In this document: positions 11,069 to 21,450 of the stretch, in pieces | How positions within the stretch are numbered: the first letter of the stretch is position 1 | Layout: each line of letters begins with the position of its first letter | NCBI RefSeq assembly: GCF_964656455.1 | Contig: NC_135726.1 | Coordinates: forward strand, 23,323,168 to 23,387,167 | Reading direction: 5' to 3' | DNA length: 64,000 nt | Source: Halichoerus grypus | Taxonomy: Eukaryota > Chordata > Mammalia > Carnivora > Phocidae | Made by a program: the position numbers and the translations under genes | The notes under the pieces: model-generated | Seen by the model: only the letters and a program-made list of their open reading frames with translations | What the model was told of the DNA's origin: nothing | The model's database searches: none

Positions 11069-12665
11069 ACCAAAAGAAAATATTTGCAAAAGACATATCT
11101 GATAAAGGATTGTTACTCAAAATATACAAAAGACTCTTAAAACTCAACAATAAGAAAACAAACAACCCAATTAAAAAATGGGCCAGACCTTAACAGATAC
11201 CTCACCAAAGAAGATATACAGATGACAAATATGCATATGAAAAGATGTTCCACATCATATGTTATCAGGGAAATGCAAACTGAAAGAACAATTCAAAAGC
11301 ATCACACATCTAGTACAATAAAGAAAATCCAGAATACTGACAGCACCAAATGCTGGCAGGAAGTGGAGCAACAGGATCTCTCATTCATTGCTAGTGGGGA
11401 TGCAAAATGGCATAGTCACTTTGGAAGACTGTTTGGTGATTTCTTTACAAAACGAAACATACTCTTACCATATGATCCAACAATTGTGCTCCTTGGTATT
11501 TACCCAAAAAGTTGAAAACTTATATCTAAACAAAGCCCTGCACATGGGTGTTTATAGCAGCTTTATTCATAATTGCCAAAACTTGGAAGCAACCAAGACG
11601 TCCTTTAGTAGGTGAATGGATAAATAAACTGTGGTATCCAGACAAGGAATATTTTTCAGTGCTAAAAAGAATCGAGCTGTCAAGCCATGAAAAGACAAGG
11701 AGGAAATTTAAATGCGTATTCCTAAGTGAAAGAAGCCAATCTGAAAAGGCCATATACTGTGATTCCAACTATATGACATGCTGAAAAAGGTAAAACAATG
11801 GAGAGTTGCTGCCAGCTCTCCAAAACAATGGAGAGTGGTTGCCAAGGGGTTAGTGGAGAAAGAATGAAAAGCAGAGCACACAGAATTTGTACGCTAGTAG
11901 AACTATTCTGTATGATACTATAATTTTGGATACACATCATTGTACGGGCAGAAAAGTATTCCTTTCTTCCATTCTAAGTTCTTTGGCTGGTCTAATAAGT
12001 AATTGACATAAGGCATATGAACAGGAGAAAAACAAATTTAATTTGTATGTAAGGGAGCTCATAAAAATATGAAACTCAAAGAAGTGACCAAAAGAGGCAG
12101 CTCAATACCCTGTAAACAAAGAAACAAGAAATTAATGACGAAGAAGTTTGTACTTGGGGTAGTAAATTAGTAAAGGAGTAACAAGGTTTGTTTATACAGC
12201 CGCTTGGCCTTAAATTCCTATCTCTGGCAGCAGGAACGTCTCCTTTCCTCCTGGTACAGGCAAGGTAGTTTCATGTGGGAGATTTATGTCCTGCCTTTAG
12301 GGGACAAAGGAGATCAGGGTGTTCTTGTATCAGCTTTTCCTATGTAATTGTAATGCAAAATAATCAATATTTGAAAATGGTGTATTTGAGGGCATCCCGC
12401 CCCGAATCCCACCATCATTTTTCCAAACTCATAGAATGTATGATACCAAGCAGGAACCCTAAGGTAAACTATAGGCTGTGCTCGATACTGATGTGTCAAT
12501 GTAGGTTCATCAATTATAACAAATGTATCACTCTGGGGGGTGGGGGTAGTGGTGTGGCTAACAGGGAAGGGGATAGGCGGGGCAGGGGATGTGGGAAATC
12601 TCTGTACCTTCCACTCAATTTTGCTGTGAACCTAAAATTGCTCTGAAAAATAAAGCCTATTTAAA
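11069..12665 (+). mobile_element. Old L1 3' half, plus strand, split by an LTR
   Basis: Degenerate ORF2 C-terminal sequence (CTGATAAAGGATTGTTACTC, AAAGATGTTCCACATCATAT, GGTGTTTATAGCAGCTTTAT) leads to an L1MA/L1MB-like 3' end: GTGTCAATGTAGGTTCATCA, TTTTGCTGTGAACCTAAAAT and AATAAAGCCTATTTAAAA. Reading frames are broken. A solo LTR at 11941-12414 interrupts the 3' UTR, and a CanSINE abuts the tail. Confidence 0.9.
11941..12414 (-). mobile_element. Solo class I ERV LTR, minus strand
   Basis: A 474-bp block starting TG and ending CA, flanked by the exact 4-bp duplication TCAT (11937-11940 and 12415-12418), replaces nothing in the L1 around it. On the minus strand it begins TGGTGGGATTCGGGGCGGGA, and near its end reads CTCCTGTTCATATGCCTTAT then TTAGACCAGCCAAAGAACTT, wording typical of ERV1 (gammaretrovirus-like) LTRs. 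A 4-bp target duplication also fits ERV1. No internal viral sequence remains, so it arose by recombination between two LTRs. The family name is not known. Confidence 0.88.
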
Positions 12666-12668
12666 ATT

Positions 12669-12865
12669 TTATTTACTTTTTAAAGATTTTATTTATTTGA
12701 CAGAGAGAGAGAGAGCACACAAGCAGGGCTAACAGCAGAGGGAGAGGGAGAAGCAGGTTTCCCACCGAGCAGAGAGCCCAACGTAGGGGGCTTGATCCCA
12801 GTACCCTGGGATCATGACCTGAGCTGAAGGCAGATGCTTAACCAACAGAGCCACCCAGGCACCCC
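12669..12865 (-). mobile_element. CanSINE, minus strand
   Basis: AAAGATTTTATTTATTTGAC at the left and GAGCCACCCAGGCACCCC at the right, with the usual tRNA-like body. Left flank CCTATTTAAAATTT and right flank CCTATTTACAAATTT form a probable target-site duplication at the L1 A-rich end. Confidence 0.94.
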
Positions 12866-12885
12866 AAAAACCTATTTACAAATTT

Positions 12886-13189
12886 AAATGGGATTTTATC
12901 TTTTCATTTTTAAATTATTTTTTCCATGGTAATTTGTTATATATATCCATAGTGGAAGGATCCCCTTTTTGAATAAATACATCCATGATCCATAGTATGT
13001 GCCAGCCTCAGCATGGCGTTATATGCTTAGTCTGCATCTCATCTCCATGCATTCCTGTTCAAGGAAGCAGGAGACTCCAATTTCTTTCAATGTCAGCATG
13101 CGCACCTCTGTGCTTGCCAAGATGTCCTCCTACAATTGCCCCCTGACAAAACTGAGCAGAATGGATGTCCTGGAAGTTAATATCTCGAT
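12886..13189. other. Unique DNA containing a 39-bp motif repeated at 14.86 kb
   Basis: Bases 13056-13094 match 14855-14893 at 37 of 39 positions on the same strand. Otherwise nothing recognised. Confidence 0.6.
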
Positions 13190-13485
13190 CGTGAGCCCTC
13201 ATCCACTGAGAGAAAAGTCAAGGGTAATACCTTAACATCCTGACTTCTTGGGAGGGTTACCTCTGAGGAACATTCCATAAGATCTACTAGAGGTCAGCAA
13301 TGGGAATGAGCTTCAATTGCCTGTAGAGGTAACCTGCTCATTAACATACTCCACATTGCCTTCCTTCCCTTCCTTGTCTAAGTTCCCCACTTGACTGGTG
13401 TTTCAGGGATCATATACCAAATCAATGGCTTGCATTCAATCTTTATCTCAGCATTTATTTCTGTGGGGACCCATCCTAAGACATC
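13190..13485 (+). mobile_element. Unclassified ancient repeat, 3' part
   Basis: ATCAATGGCTTGCATTCAAT, CTTTATCTCAGCATTTATTT and GGGGACCCATCCTAAGACAT resemble the 3' end of a common old mammalian repeat (AAATAAATTACTTGCA..., TTGTCTCAGG, GGGGGAACCCAACCTAAGACA). The family name is not recalled with confidence. Confidence 0.4.
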
Positions 13486-13589
13486 GCAATAGATGCTTCA
13501 TCAATGAGTCATTCTTAGACAATGCCTTATAGGGGAGTCAGTAAAGGAATCTCTCAGCAATCTAACCACAACAAGCGCCACAAAGCTAA

Positions 13590-13830
13590 TCATTAGGTAA
13601 CACCATGCTAAGCACTTTCATGCATTTTCTCATTCAGTCGCCACAAAAAGCTTTATGGGACTGGGATACTAGTTATTCCCATTTTACCAAGGAGAAGGCA
13701 AAGCGCAAGGAGATGTTAGTTAAATTGCCAGTATCACACAACAACTATATGACGGAGTCAGGATTTAAACTCGGTTTAAAGATGCATGTTCTTACACTTC
13801 GACTATATTCTTTCCCAGGACAGTTCCTAT
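13590..13830 (-). mobile_element. MIR, minus strand
   Basis: CATGCTAAGCACTTTCATGC, TTATTCCCATTTTACCAAGG and GCCAGTATCACACAACAACT follow antisense MIR order (GCTAAGCACTTTACATGC, CCCCATTTTACAGATGAGG, GGTCACACAGCTAGT). Long, well-covered copy. Confidence 0.85.
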
Positions 13831-14654
13831 TGCTTTCCTACCTAATTAGTCCTGTACAAATGAACCAACCAATCAGTCAGATGCCTGACCTCAGCTGGAA
13901 TCAGAATCTAGGTTACTCTTGCCTACATCACTTCTCTACTGGCAATGTTAATCCATTCCATACATGACTCACCCGAACAATGCAGGAAGGGCTTCTAGTG
14001 GGAACCTCATTTTCATGCCTCATAATTCCAGGCAAGTCATGGTCAAGTTTCTCAAATCTGGGCAACCTTTAACTCTTGCAACATAACTAAATCTGTAACT
14101 AGAGGACTGTTGTGCAAATGTAAGAAAAGATAAATTGAATGGCTAGGGATGGTCAGTCTATTCTCTCAGTACATATGTTGATACAGGACCTAAATATAAC
14201 CAGTTGAGAGAACAGACTATATTGATTGCTTTCTTTATATTTCATCACATTTTTATAAATACTAAAAATTAAGAAATGATGAATAACTAGTAATAATTAT
14301 TTATAATGAAAATAAAAGATACATAGTAAATTAGTTTTCATTATATCTATATATTTATATTTACATTTAAGGGCACCAAAGTTCCCACCATTTAGTATTA
14401 TCCAAACGTGACAGATGGTTTGCTATATTTCTTTTAAAGAAAGCCTTTGGAAGAGAGAGTACACTAAAACCAGTTTTAACATAATTATGAAGCTAGCTAT
14501 TTAAATATGTTTCTTATGATAATACATGGGACTTATCAAACCCCCAAGACATTCTGGAAGAGTTTACATATCTGAAAGTCAAACAAATACAGAAAAAAAA
14601 ATCCTTCTGAGAATAAGAAGAATACAGAAAAAATAAGAGAAACCGGTGGCTTTC
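13831..14654. other. Unique AT-rich DNA
   Basis: No gene or repeat family recognised. Confidence 0.5.
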
Positions 14655-14790
14655 AGAATGAGAAAATCAAACGCACAGCTAAGTTGTATGACCTCCTCAA
14701 GGTCACAAAAGGAGTCAGTGACAGAGCCAGGAACAGTGGCCAAATCTCTTGGACTCATTGTCCAATGCTCAATCCACCATACTTTACTCT
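14655..14790 (-). mobile_element. MIR-like fragment, minus strand
   Basis: ATGACCTCCTCAAGGTCACA, AGTCAGTGACAGAGCCAGG and AATGCTCAATCCACCATACT resemble the middle and head of antisense MIR. Diverged. Confidence 0.65.
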
Positions 14791-15800
14791 CTCCACGGTG
14801 TGCAATTTGCTTCTTAGCTCCAGTCACTCAGATGCACTCTTTGGCAAAGTGGGCTGTTCAAGGAAGCAGGAGACTCCTTTTTCTTTCAATGTCTCCCCTG
14901 CATCAGGTCCAGCAGGGGGGATGCCTTCCCTGTCACCCTGCCACAACCTCCCCACAGAGATGTTCCACTGGGTGGGGTTCTCAGTGCTCACCGAGCATGT
15001 TAATCCTTAATGTACACAGTTTTTTGGTATAGAACATCTGTGGAATCCAAGAGTGAGCAGATGGTGCTGAGCGGTGCCAGACTCAGCCCCTCTCTCCTCC
15101 AAACTACATTCCTCCCTGAGCATCCACAACCATGGCAGGAGGGACCCTGTGCTTCTGCAAAGCAAGGGGGCAGAGCTGTGGGCAATGATATCCTTGAAAA
15201 GGAAAATGTCTTACCTTGCTCGTCTCATCTCTGGTATTTACACTAAACTTGTGCCATATTCAATTTCCTGAGTTTACCTAGCTGTGGGAGCATATGGCCA
15301 ATGGAATTAAGACTCTTTATATTGGAGGAGTCACTTTTCTCCATAGATATTCTTTTAATTATATTCTCAAGACATGCTTGTTGGAAACTTCTAGGTCCAT
15401 GTACTAAAGAATGATTGCTAGCAAGATACCTTTAAAATGTTTATAATTATTTCATGGTACTAAATCTCAGCTTGGATACGATAAAATCTCAATCCAATAT
15501 TTATTAACAAGGTGAGAATCTTTATCTTACTTTAGACAAAATAAAAGCCAAAACTTTGAGAATTATTATAAGCAGTGCCCAATATGTGTGTGTATGTTGG
15601 GGGGGGGGGCTTAAAAAAAACATTTTGTTCTCCATTTTGAAAAAGCTGTCATTTCCTTTCTGCTTGAAGTAAAATTAAAATAAAACACTAAATTAAATAC
15701 TCACATTTATCACTAATGTTGATCTTTAAAATAAATCAAATGCAAGTTGCACTGCCCTCTGAGCAAAGAAAAATCATGAAAGAATTTTAATAATTCCATT
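14791..15800. other. Unclassified, partly GC-richer DNA
   Basis: 14840-15200 is visibly richer in G+C than its neighbours and has overlapping open frames of 60 to 130 codons in several frames. None shows a known domain, a convincing splice pair or low-complexity-free conservation that I can judge. A run of ten G lies near 15600. Confidence 0.4.
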
Positions 15801-15846
15801 CAACCCATTCACTCAATATTTATTGAACATTCATTCCAAACCAGGC
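15800..15846 (-). mobile_element. L2 (left piece), minus strand
   Basis: CATTCACTCAATATTTATTG and CATTCATTCCAAACCAGGC are antisense L2 3'-end wording. The element resumes at 16798, beyond an inserted LTR. Confidence 0.65.
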
Positions 15847-16797
15847 TTCATTGGAAAAACTCAGTTTCTACCCATGAATCTTTCTCTTCTGTGTGTCTCC
15901 TCACTCATCCCACAGAATACCACCCTCACACATATCACTTCTGACACTTCCCCACACCAGGCCATTCTCCATGATACCAGCCGGGTGTCTTACAATGTAA
16001 CTCAATTCTGACACTATGGACCTGGAAACAGTATCAGATCTCACAGGTCAAGAGCTCAGTCTTAAAATACTGCCTCCCCTCCTACTTCAGATGCTAGTCG
16101 CAAACCCAAATGATCACCTGTGCTCCGGACCTACCAGCTACAGATCAGAGGTTCCAACGACCACCTCCCCCACCTTGGTTTTGAATAATTTGCTGAAGTG
16201 GCTCAGGTAACTCAGGAAAACATTTTACTTACATCTACAGGTTTATTATAAAAGGATATGATAAAGAATACTGGTGAACATCCAGATGAAAGAGATGCAT
16301 AAGGCAAGGTATGTGGAAAGGGTTTGAGAGCTTCTATAAGCTCTGTGGGGGTGCTACTCTTCCAGCACTTTTCCATCTTCACAAATCCAGAAGTTCTTCA
16401 AAATCAGTCTTTTTGGGGTTTTATATAGGTTTCATTGCTTAGTTATGATTGATTAAATTGTTGGCTATTGTACTCATTGACTCAACCCAGAGGTCAAGGG
16501 GTTAGACTGAAATTTCTAAGCCTTTAGTGACATGGTTGGTTCCACTGGCCCCCATCTTTAGGTGCTTTCCAAGAGTCACCTCATTAACACACAGAAGACA
16601 ACTTTATCACACGTTAGGAAATTTACAAGGGTTTTAGGAGATCTGTGTCTGGGATGGGGTCAAAGACCAAAGATTAGAGCAAGAGATGCTCCCAGTACTC
16701 GTACCACTTAACAAGGAAATTAACAAGGGTTTTAGGAGCTCCATGCCAGGAACTTGGGACAGAGACCAATATATATTTTTTTCTATTATCTCACAGA
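15847..16797 (-). mobile_element. ERVL-type LTR with short internal remnant, minus strand
   Basis: On the minus strand it starts near 16797 with TGTGAGATAATAG. It then has TATATAAAACCCC (TATA-like), CCTTTTATAATAAACC (poly(A) signal AATAAA), GTTTTCCTGAGTTACCTGAG, and TCAGAATTGAGTTACATTGT near the 3' end. About 15936-15949 reads GGAAGTGTCAGAAGTG on the minus strand, close to the tRNA-Leu-type primer-binding site of ERVL elements (TGGTGTCAGAAGTG). About 90 bp beyond it is likely internal sequence. No coding capacity remains. It splits an older L2. One part of the LTR is tandemly duplicated (see findings). The exact subfamily is not asserted. Confidence 0.82.
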
Positions 16798-17000
16798 GGT
16801 ACTGTTTTAGGTAATGAAAATAGTGTTGAGAACCAGGACAGCTGAGAATCATGCCCTTATGGAAACTACATCCTAACAGTAAAAGAAAGGAATAATAGAC
16901 ACATAGATACAAACCATAAAAATGAGATTATGAAAAACAACAATGATGCCTAAGGGATAGAGAGAAATAGACAAAACAATTTATTGTGTATAGGGCCAGG
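16798..17000 (-). mobile_element. L2 (right piece), minus strand
   Basis: GGTACTGTTTTAGGTAATGA and ATGCCCTTATGGAAACTACA continue the antisense L2/MIR-type series (GGCACTGTTCTAGGCACTG, GCCCTCATGGAGCTTACA). They pick up where the left piece stops at 15846. Confidence 0.65.
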
Positions 17001-17620
17001 GACACAGATAAATACACATGGTTGAAAAAGAAATGATTAGAACTTCCATTTATAATGTTATTTAACTTTATATAAAAAATTAAGCTTTATTGTTATTTGC
17101 AAGCTAGATTGACACTAGTGCTCTCGTTTGGTCTAATGGTCAGATCCCAGGGGGTTAACACATTTCTGCTTTCATTCAATTTCCCTCAACAGTGTGGCAT
17201 TCTCAGGGTGCCCTCCTTGATCCCTTAAGTGTTTGCTTCTTTGCCTGCTTCAGTGTCTTCCTATATAATGTAATTGGTATGCATCTATGCCTAATATAAA
17301 ATAAAGTTTCCATTCAGTTTTAGATTTTTACATTTTTGTAATGAGATAGGATGGGGCAATGAAATTCTATTCACCTCGGAGAAGTTCATTTATTATTTTG
17401 TGTTCAAGCACTTAAAAAGTTATTAAATGCAAAGAAGAGCTAAACATTTATTTTTCTTTGCAAAAGACAAGTATGTCAAATATGAGTCCTTTCATGTAAC
17501 AAATGACTTTTAGTATTAGTCTATTAAAAGATATTTTAGGGGAAAGAGGATTAATTTGTCCTTTCAAGGTAAACATTATGTTTACAATGAGTAAGACAGT
17601 AACAGCTTAAAAAAATGTGT
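17001..17620. other. Unique DNA, nothing recognised
   Basis: No feature supported on either strand. Confidence 0.5.
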
Positions 17621-17820
17621 GCTGGTATAAAGGTTCCTCAAAAAATTAAAAACAGAATTACCATGTGATCCAGTAATTCCACTACCAGGTATTTACCCAA
17701 AGAATATGAAAACGTATGAAAAGATACATGCACCCCTATGTTTATTGGCACATTATTTACAATAGCCAAGTTATGAAAGCAGCCCAAGTATACATCAATA
17801 GATGAATGGATTAAAAAGAT

Positions 17821-17843
17821 GTCTCTCTCTCTCTGTCTCTCTG

Positions 17844-17902
<59 letters not shown>
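17821..17902. repeat. Compound (TC)n-(CA)n microsatellite
   Basis: TC-rich run followed by a pure CA run, located at the internal simple-repeat position of the host L1. Probably highly variable in length between individuals. Confidence 0.92.
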
Positions 17903-17904
<2 letters not shown>

Positions 17905-18149
17905 AATATTACTTAGCCATAAAAAAGAATGAAATCTTGCCATTTACAACAACATCAATGGATAGAAAGGGTATATTCTAAGTGAAATAAATCAGAGAAA
18001 GACAAATTTCATATGATTTCACTCAAATGTAGGATTTAAGAAACACAAATGAACAACAAAAAGAGACAAACCAAAAAACAGACTCTTAGAGAGAACAAAC
18101 TGCTGGTTACCAGAGGAGAGGTGGGTGGGGGGATGGGTGAAGGGGGTTA

Positions 18150-18195
18150 AGAGTATACTTATTAAAAAAAAAAAAAAAAAAAAGAGTACACTTAT
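18150..18195 (+). mobile_element. Tail-only retro-insertion (poly(A) with direct repeats)
   Basis: AGAGTATACTTAT (18150-18162) and AGAGTACACTTAT (18183-18195) flank about 20 A residues. L1 relatives in this family read straight through with one copy of this segment. A duplicated target around a bare A-tract is what a retroposon truncated down to its tail would leave. Confidence 0.7.
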
Positions 18196-18300
18196 CATGA
18201 TGAGCCCTGACTAATGTATAGAAGTGTTGAATCACTATATTGTACACCTAAAACTAATATAACACTGTAAATTAACTATACTGGAATTAATTTTTTTTTT

Positions 18301-19140
18301 AAATGCTTGCTTCAGAAAAAGCATATTGGAAATGAAGATTTGAAAATGTTTTTAATGGGATTTTGTTATTGAAAATTTTGTTAAATGTATCACAAAAACC
18401 CTGTTACTTATACTATTTAATATACTATTTAACCCTAGAAATAGACTTTTTAAACTACTTTATAAATATTCTAAAAGGCTATTTTGAATTTGTGTGCTAA
18501 AAACATGAACATGTAACTTCTTGTGATTACTTTGCAAGAATAACTGATTTCACAAGGAAAGTTGACATTTTTCGTGCCCTAATTTCAGCAAAAAGTTCAC
18601 AATTGGTGGATAAAATTGATAAATCTAAAGAACATGGAAGAAATGGAAGAAATTCAGTGAAACATGCATTTGCACAATTTCAATCTTTTTTAAAAATAAC
18701 TTTTGGAGTTATTGCAGCAACTAAAAATAGTATCAGAATAATCCATGGTAAAAGCCTAGTTCTAAGTTTGGGTTAGTAAACCAAGGTATAATGAAGCCAT
18801 TTTAGTGAAACGGCTGCTACTAAAGTATTAACAGTACTTTTACTATGAGCAAGTATATTTTTGCACTATTTTAATAAATATTTTAAAATCCTATTAATTT
18901 CACTGTCAATGTAAGAATATAGTAATTACATGCAATTAGAAATATATATGTACAGTTATAGATACATATATATATTATATATACACATATACATATATAT
19001 TGTATAATATATACAATTATATATATACGTATATACATATATATATGAAAGAGTCTATACTAATTTTTTTGTTGTTTTTACTGAGACGCATATATGGTGA
19101 AAACTTGTGTACTAGGTTGGTAATAGTAAAGCTGATAATA
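18301..19140. other. AT-rich DNA with an ATATAC-rich block
   Basis: 18941-19046 is an alternating (AT)/(ATAC) low-complexity tract with many self-complementary segments. No gene or transposon recognised in the rest. Confidence 0.6.
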
Positions 19141-19276
19141 AATTGTTGAATTCAGGATACTGTTAATGGATACCAAATAGGGTATAAAGGAAAAAGGAGC
19201 CAAGGGTATGCCTAGGGATCTAACCTTGACCTGATCATGATTTATTAAAATTGTTTAAACAAGGGCAGGGACATGG

Positions 19277-19320
<44 letters not shown>

Positions 19321-19960
19321 ACATATATGCATGTTCACATTCATGTGCACGTACTGGGTGGAGAATGCTAAGAGTTGCCTTTTTGATGTGATAATTTTGC
19401 TATGTTTTTTAGGTATTATTCAAATCCACATTGATAGTAGGCAGTTAAATGTACACCTCTGGGCTGGGTATGGGGTTTAGGAGTTGATCTGTAAATGTGG
19501 GGGATTTTCCAGTATCTAAGTTAAATGCTATACAACAGAATGGGATTTCCTAGGTAATGAGTAATGACAGAGTAGAGAAGACAGTCAAGGACTAGCGCTG
19601 GGCAATTCCAATAATTGGAGTCAAGAGGATGTGGGGAACCAGCCAAGTAGAATGAAATGGGGAGACCAATGATGTAGAAGGACACCTTGGAGTGTGTGTA
19701 TCCTGAAAGCCAAATGAAAAATTGCTTTAAAGAGTTAGAGATTTGGTCAAATGTGGACTAGAGGTCGGATGAGAAGGAGAACTAACAATAAGACTTAGCA
19801 ACTTCGAGACTATTAATAATCTTGGCAGAACTGGTTTCAGTGGAGTGGTTTGAATGAAAGCCCGATGGGAGTGGGCTGAGATAAAAAAAAAAAAGGGACA
19901 GGAAGTAAAGGAGACAGTACAGACAGCTTTTCACAAAATAATGCTGTCAGGGATGCATAG
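19141..19960 (-). mobile_element. L2 internal (reverse transcriptase region), minus strand
   Basis: On the plus strand the order GATAGTAGGCAGTTAAATGT, GGAGTTGATCTGTAAATGTG, GACTAGCGCTGGGCAATTCC, CCTGAAAGCCAAATGAAAAA and TGGTTTCAGTGGAGTGGTTT matches the antisense of the L2 ORF region. The complement of that region in intact L2 codes for the YADD-containing reverse transcriptase. The copy is degenerate with no usable frame. A (GT)n run at 19280-19318 lies inside. Confidence 0.65.
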
Positions 19961-20059
19961 AAATGTCTCTCCACCACTCTCAACTCAGCAACTGTTTTTA
20001 ATTTCCTACAGCCCACCAAATACTTTGTCACTTGGTTTTGCATTATGCTCTACATATTC

Positions 20060-20400
20060 TTCATGAAATGCCTTCGCCTTCCCTTTACTCACTACGTACC
20101 CCTTACCCTACTCAAGAGTGACTTACTAGCAAATCTCTATCTGCCCTCCAAGATTCAGAAGAGATGGAAGGTGTCAGCTTTATTGACCTAATCCATCTCT
20201 GAAGCATATTACTTTGGTCTTAAAGCTTCCATAGCTAACAGCATGGGGACATTCATTATAACAAATCCCAATGCTTAAGATTTGTTATTCCAGTCTTCCC
20301 AGTTAGCCTGTAATTTTAACAAATACATGGACTATGTCCTCATCTCTGCAGTGTCTGACACTAAGCAAATGCTCACTACGATCATGTATTCAGCAACCAT
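20060..20400 (+). mobile_element. L2 3' end, plus strand
   Basis: TTCATGAAATGCCTTCGCCT, GGACTATGTCCTCATCTCTG, GCAGTGTCTGACACTAAGCA and AATGCTCACTACG follow the sense L2 3' terminus (TGCCTGGCACATAGTAGGTG, CTCAATAAAT). Diverged. Confidence 0.6.
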
Positions 20401-21125
20401 ATCTTCCTATAATTCAAACCAATTAACTAAAGATAAATAAGTGAATGAAAATGAAAACATTTGTCCATATAGAACTGTAGCAAACATGAGAAAATGTATT
20501 CAGATTTAACTTTGTCAGGATCATTAGTATCTCTGTCTTTGGAATCTATCAGAAAAGTGGAGGGGAGAGAGAGAGACAGGGACAGAGGAAAAAAGAAACA
20601 GAGAGAAGGGTTTAGAAAGAAAGCAAAGTATATTTTTTGATATGATCACAATTTTGTGGTGAACCTCAATGCAATTACAGACTTAAATGAGCTATGTCCT
20701 AGTTTTCTTATTTTGTTAAATCTGTGCTAGATTCTCCCAGCATATGAGCTGTTCTGAAGGAATTTCTTAAGTGCTTTGGAAACCTGTATCAATATCACAC
20801 ACCAGTTTGCTTCACTCGGGCACTTCAGTGGTAGAGACCCTGATGCCATTTCTGTGGCCAAAGAAGTCACTTTAACTGCCTGAAATGCTTACACATCATC
20901 TGAGGAATGGGAAGAAGCTCTGTTATTTAGATATTTAGTCTGTTATTATGTCCATAGATCTGACCTTGTCCTTTGCCCTTCAGCATATCCATCTGCTTAT
21001 CTCACCTTGAAGTGAAAACGGTTGGAGGCGGAAAGCAATAGGAGAATATCTTATTTGGACAAAATATTAGATGGATACATTTTCCAAAATGATCTCTGGA
21101 TTACATAAAAATAGCAGAAAGAAAG
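20401..21125. other. Unique DNA, nothing recognised
   Basis: A short purine-rich run (GA-rich) lies near 20560-20625. No gene supported. Confidence 0.5.
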
Positions 21126-21129
21126 AGAC

Positions 21130-21380
21130 ACTTATTTTAAGTGCCTGCTACATGTTAAGTGCTTTATAAACTTTCATCTCATCATATCAGAACTCTGAAG
21201 TGGGTATTGTGACTTTTTTCAAAAACACACTGAGACTTTTCAAAAACACACTGAGATTTAGCATTAACCACTAAAAAAAAGGTCACCATGCTAAGGAACA
21301 AAAACAGTGGATTAAAATTCAGGTCTGCCTGGATTGAAACCTGTACTTTCTGCATTAAATCATGTTGCTGCCATTGTTAG
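21130..21380 (-). mobile_element. MIR, minus strand, with local duplication
   Basis: AAGTGCCTGCTACATGTTAA, TTTATAAACTTTCATCTCAT, GAAGTGGGTATTGTGAC and TTCAGGTCTGCCTGGATTGA follow antisense MIR order. In the middle a 21-bp unit (TTTTCAAAAACACACTGAGA) occurs twice in tandem. Confidence 0.75.
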
Positions 21381-21395
21381 TAATTAAATCTCTTC

Positions 21396-21450
21396 TTAAA
21401 AAATGTTCATTAAAAAATAAAAATAAAATAAAATTTTAAAAAATGTTCAT
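21396..21450 (+). mobile_element. Tail-only retro-insertion (A-rich, direct repeats)
   Basis: TTAAAAAATGTTCAT occurs exactly at 21396-21410 and 21436-21450, flanking 25 bp of AAATAAAATA-type sequence that resembles a CanSINE tail. This looks like a SINE truncated to its A-rich end, with target-site duplication. Confidence 0.7.

Larger units (their letters stand above)
17621..18300 (+). mobile_element. 5'-truncated L1, plus strand
   Basis: Starts in ORF2 (AAGGTTCCTCAAAAAATTAA, ATTTACCCAAAGAATATGAA), continues GAATGGATTAAAAAGATG, then a (TC)n(CA)n tract, GGAATATTACTTAGCCAT, AGTGAAATAAATCAGAGAAA, and a 3' UTR ending CACTGTAAATTAACTATACT near 18290. It belongs to the same older carnivore L1 group as the element ending at 7378. 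A poly(A)-only insertion interrupts it at 18150-18195. Confidence 0.9.

Noticed and set aside
12275..12646. 123-codon plus-strand frame
   Set aside because: It crosses the junction between the ERV LTR and the L1 3' UTR; chance frame.
14646..15032. Overlapping frames of 128 and 108 codons
   Set aside because: They start inside a MIR fragment and overlap in different frames; no domain recognised.
14840..15200. GC-richer block considered as a CpG island or promoter
   Set aside because: Very few CG dinucleotides are visible, so it does not look like an island.
17821..17902. Regular short repeats resembling an array
   Set aside because: Dinucleotide microsatellite; no spacers, so not CRISPR, which is also absent from mammals.
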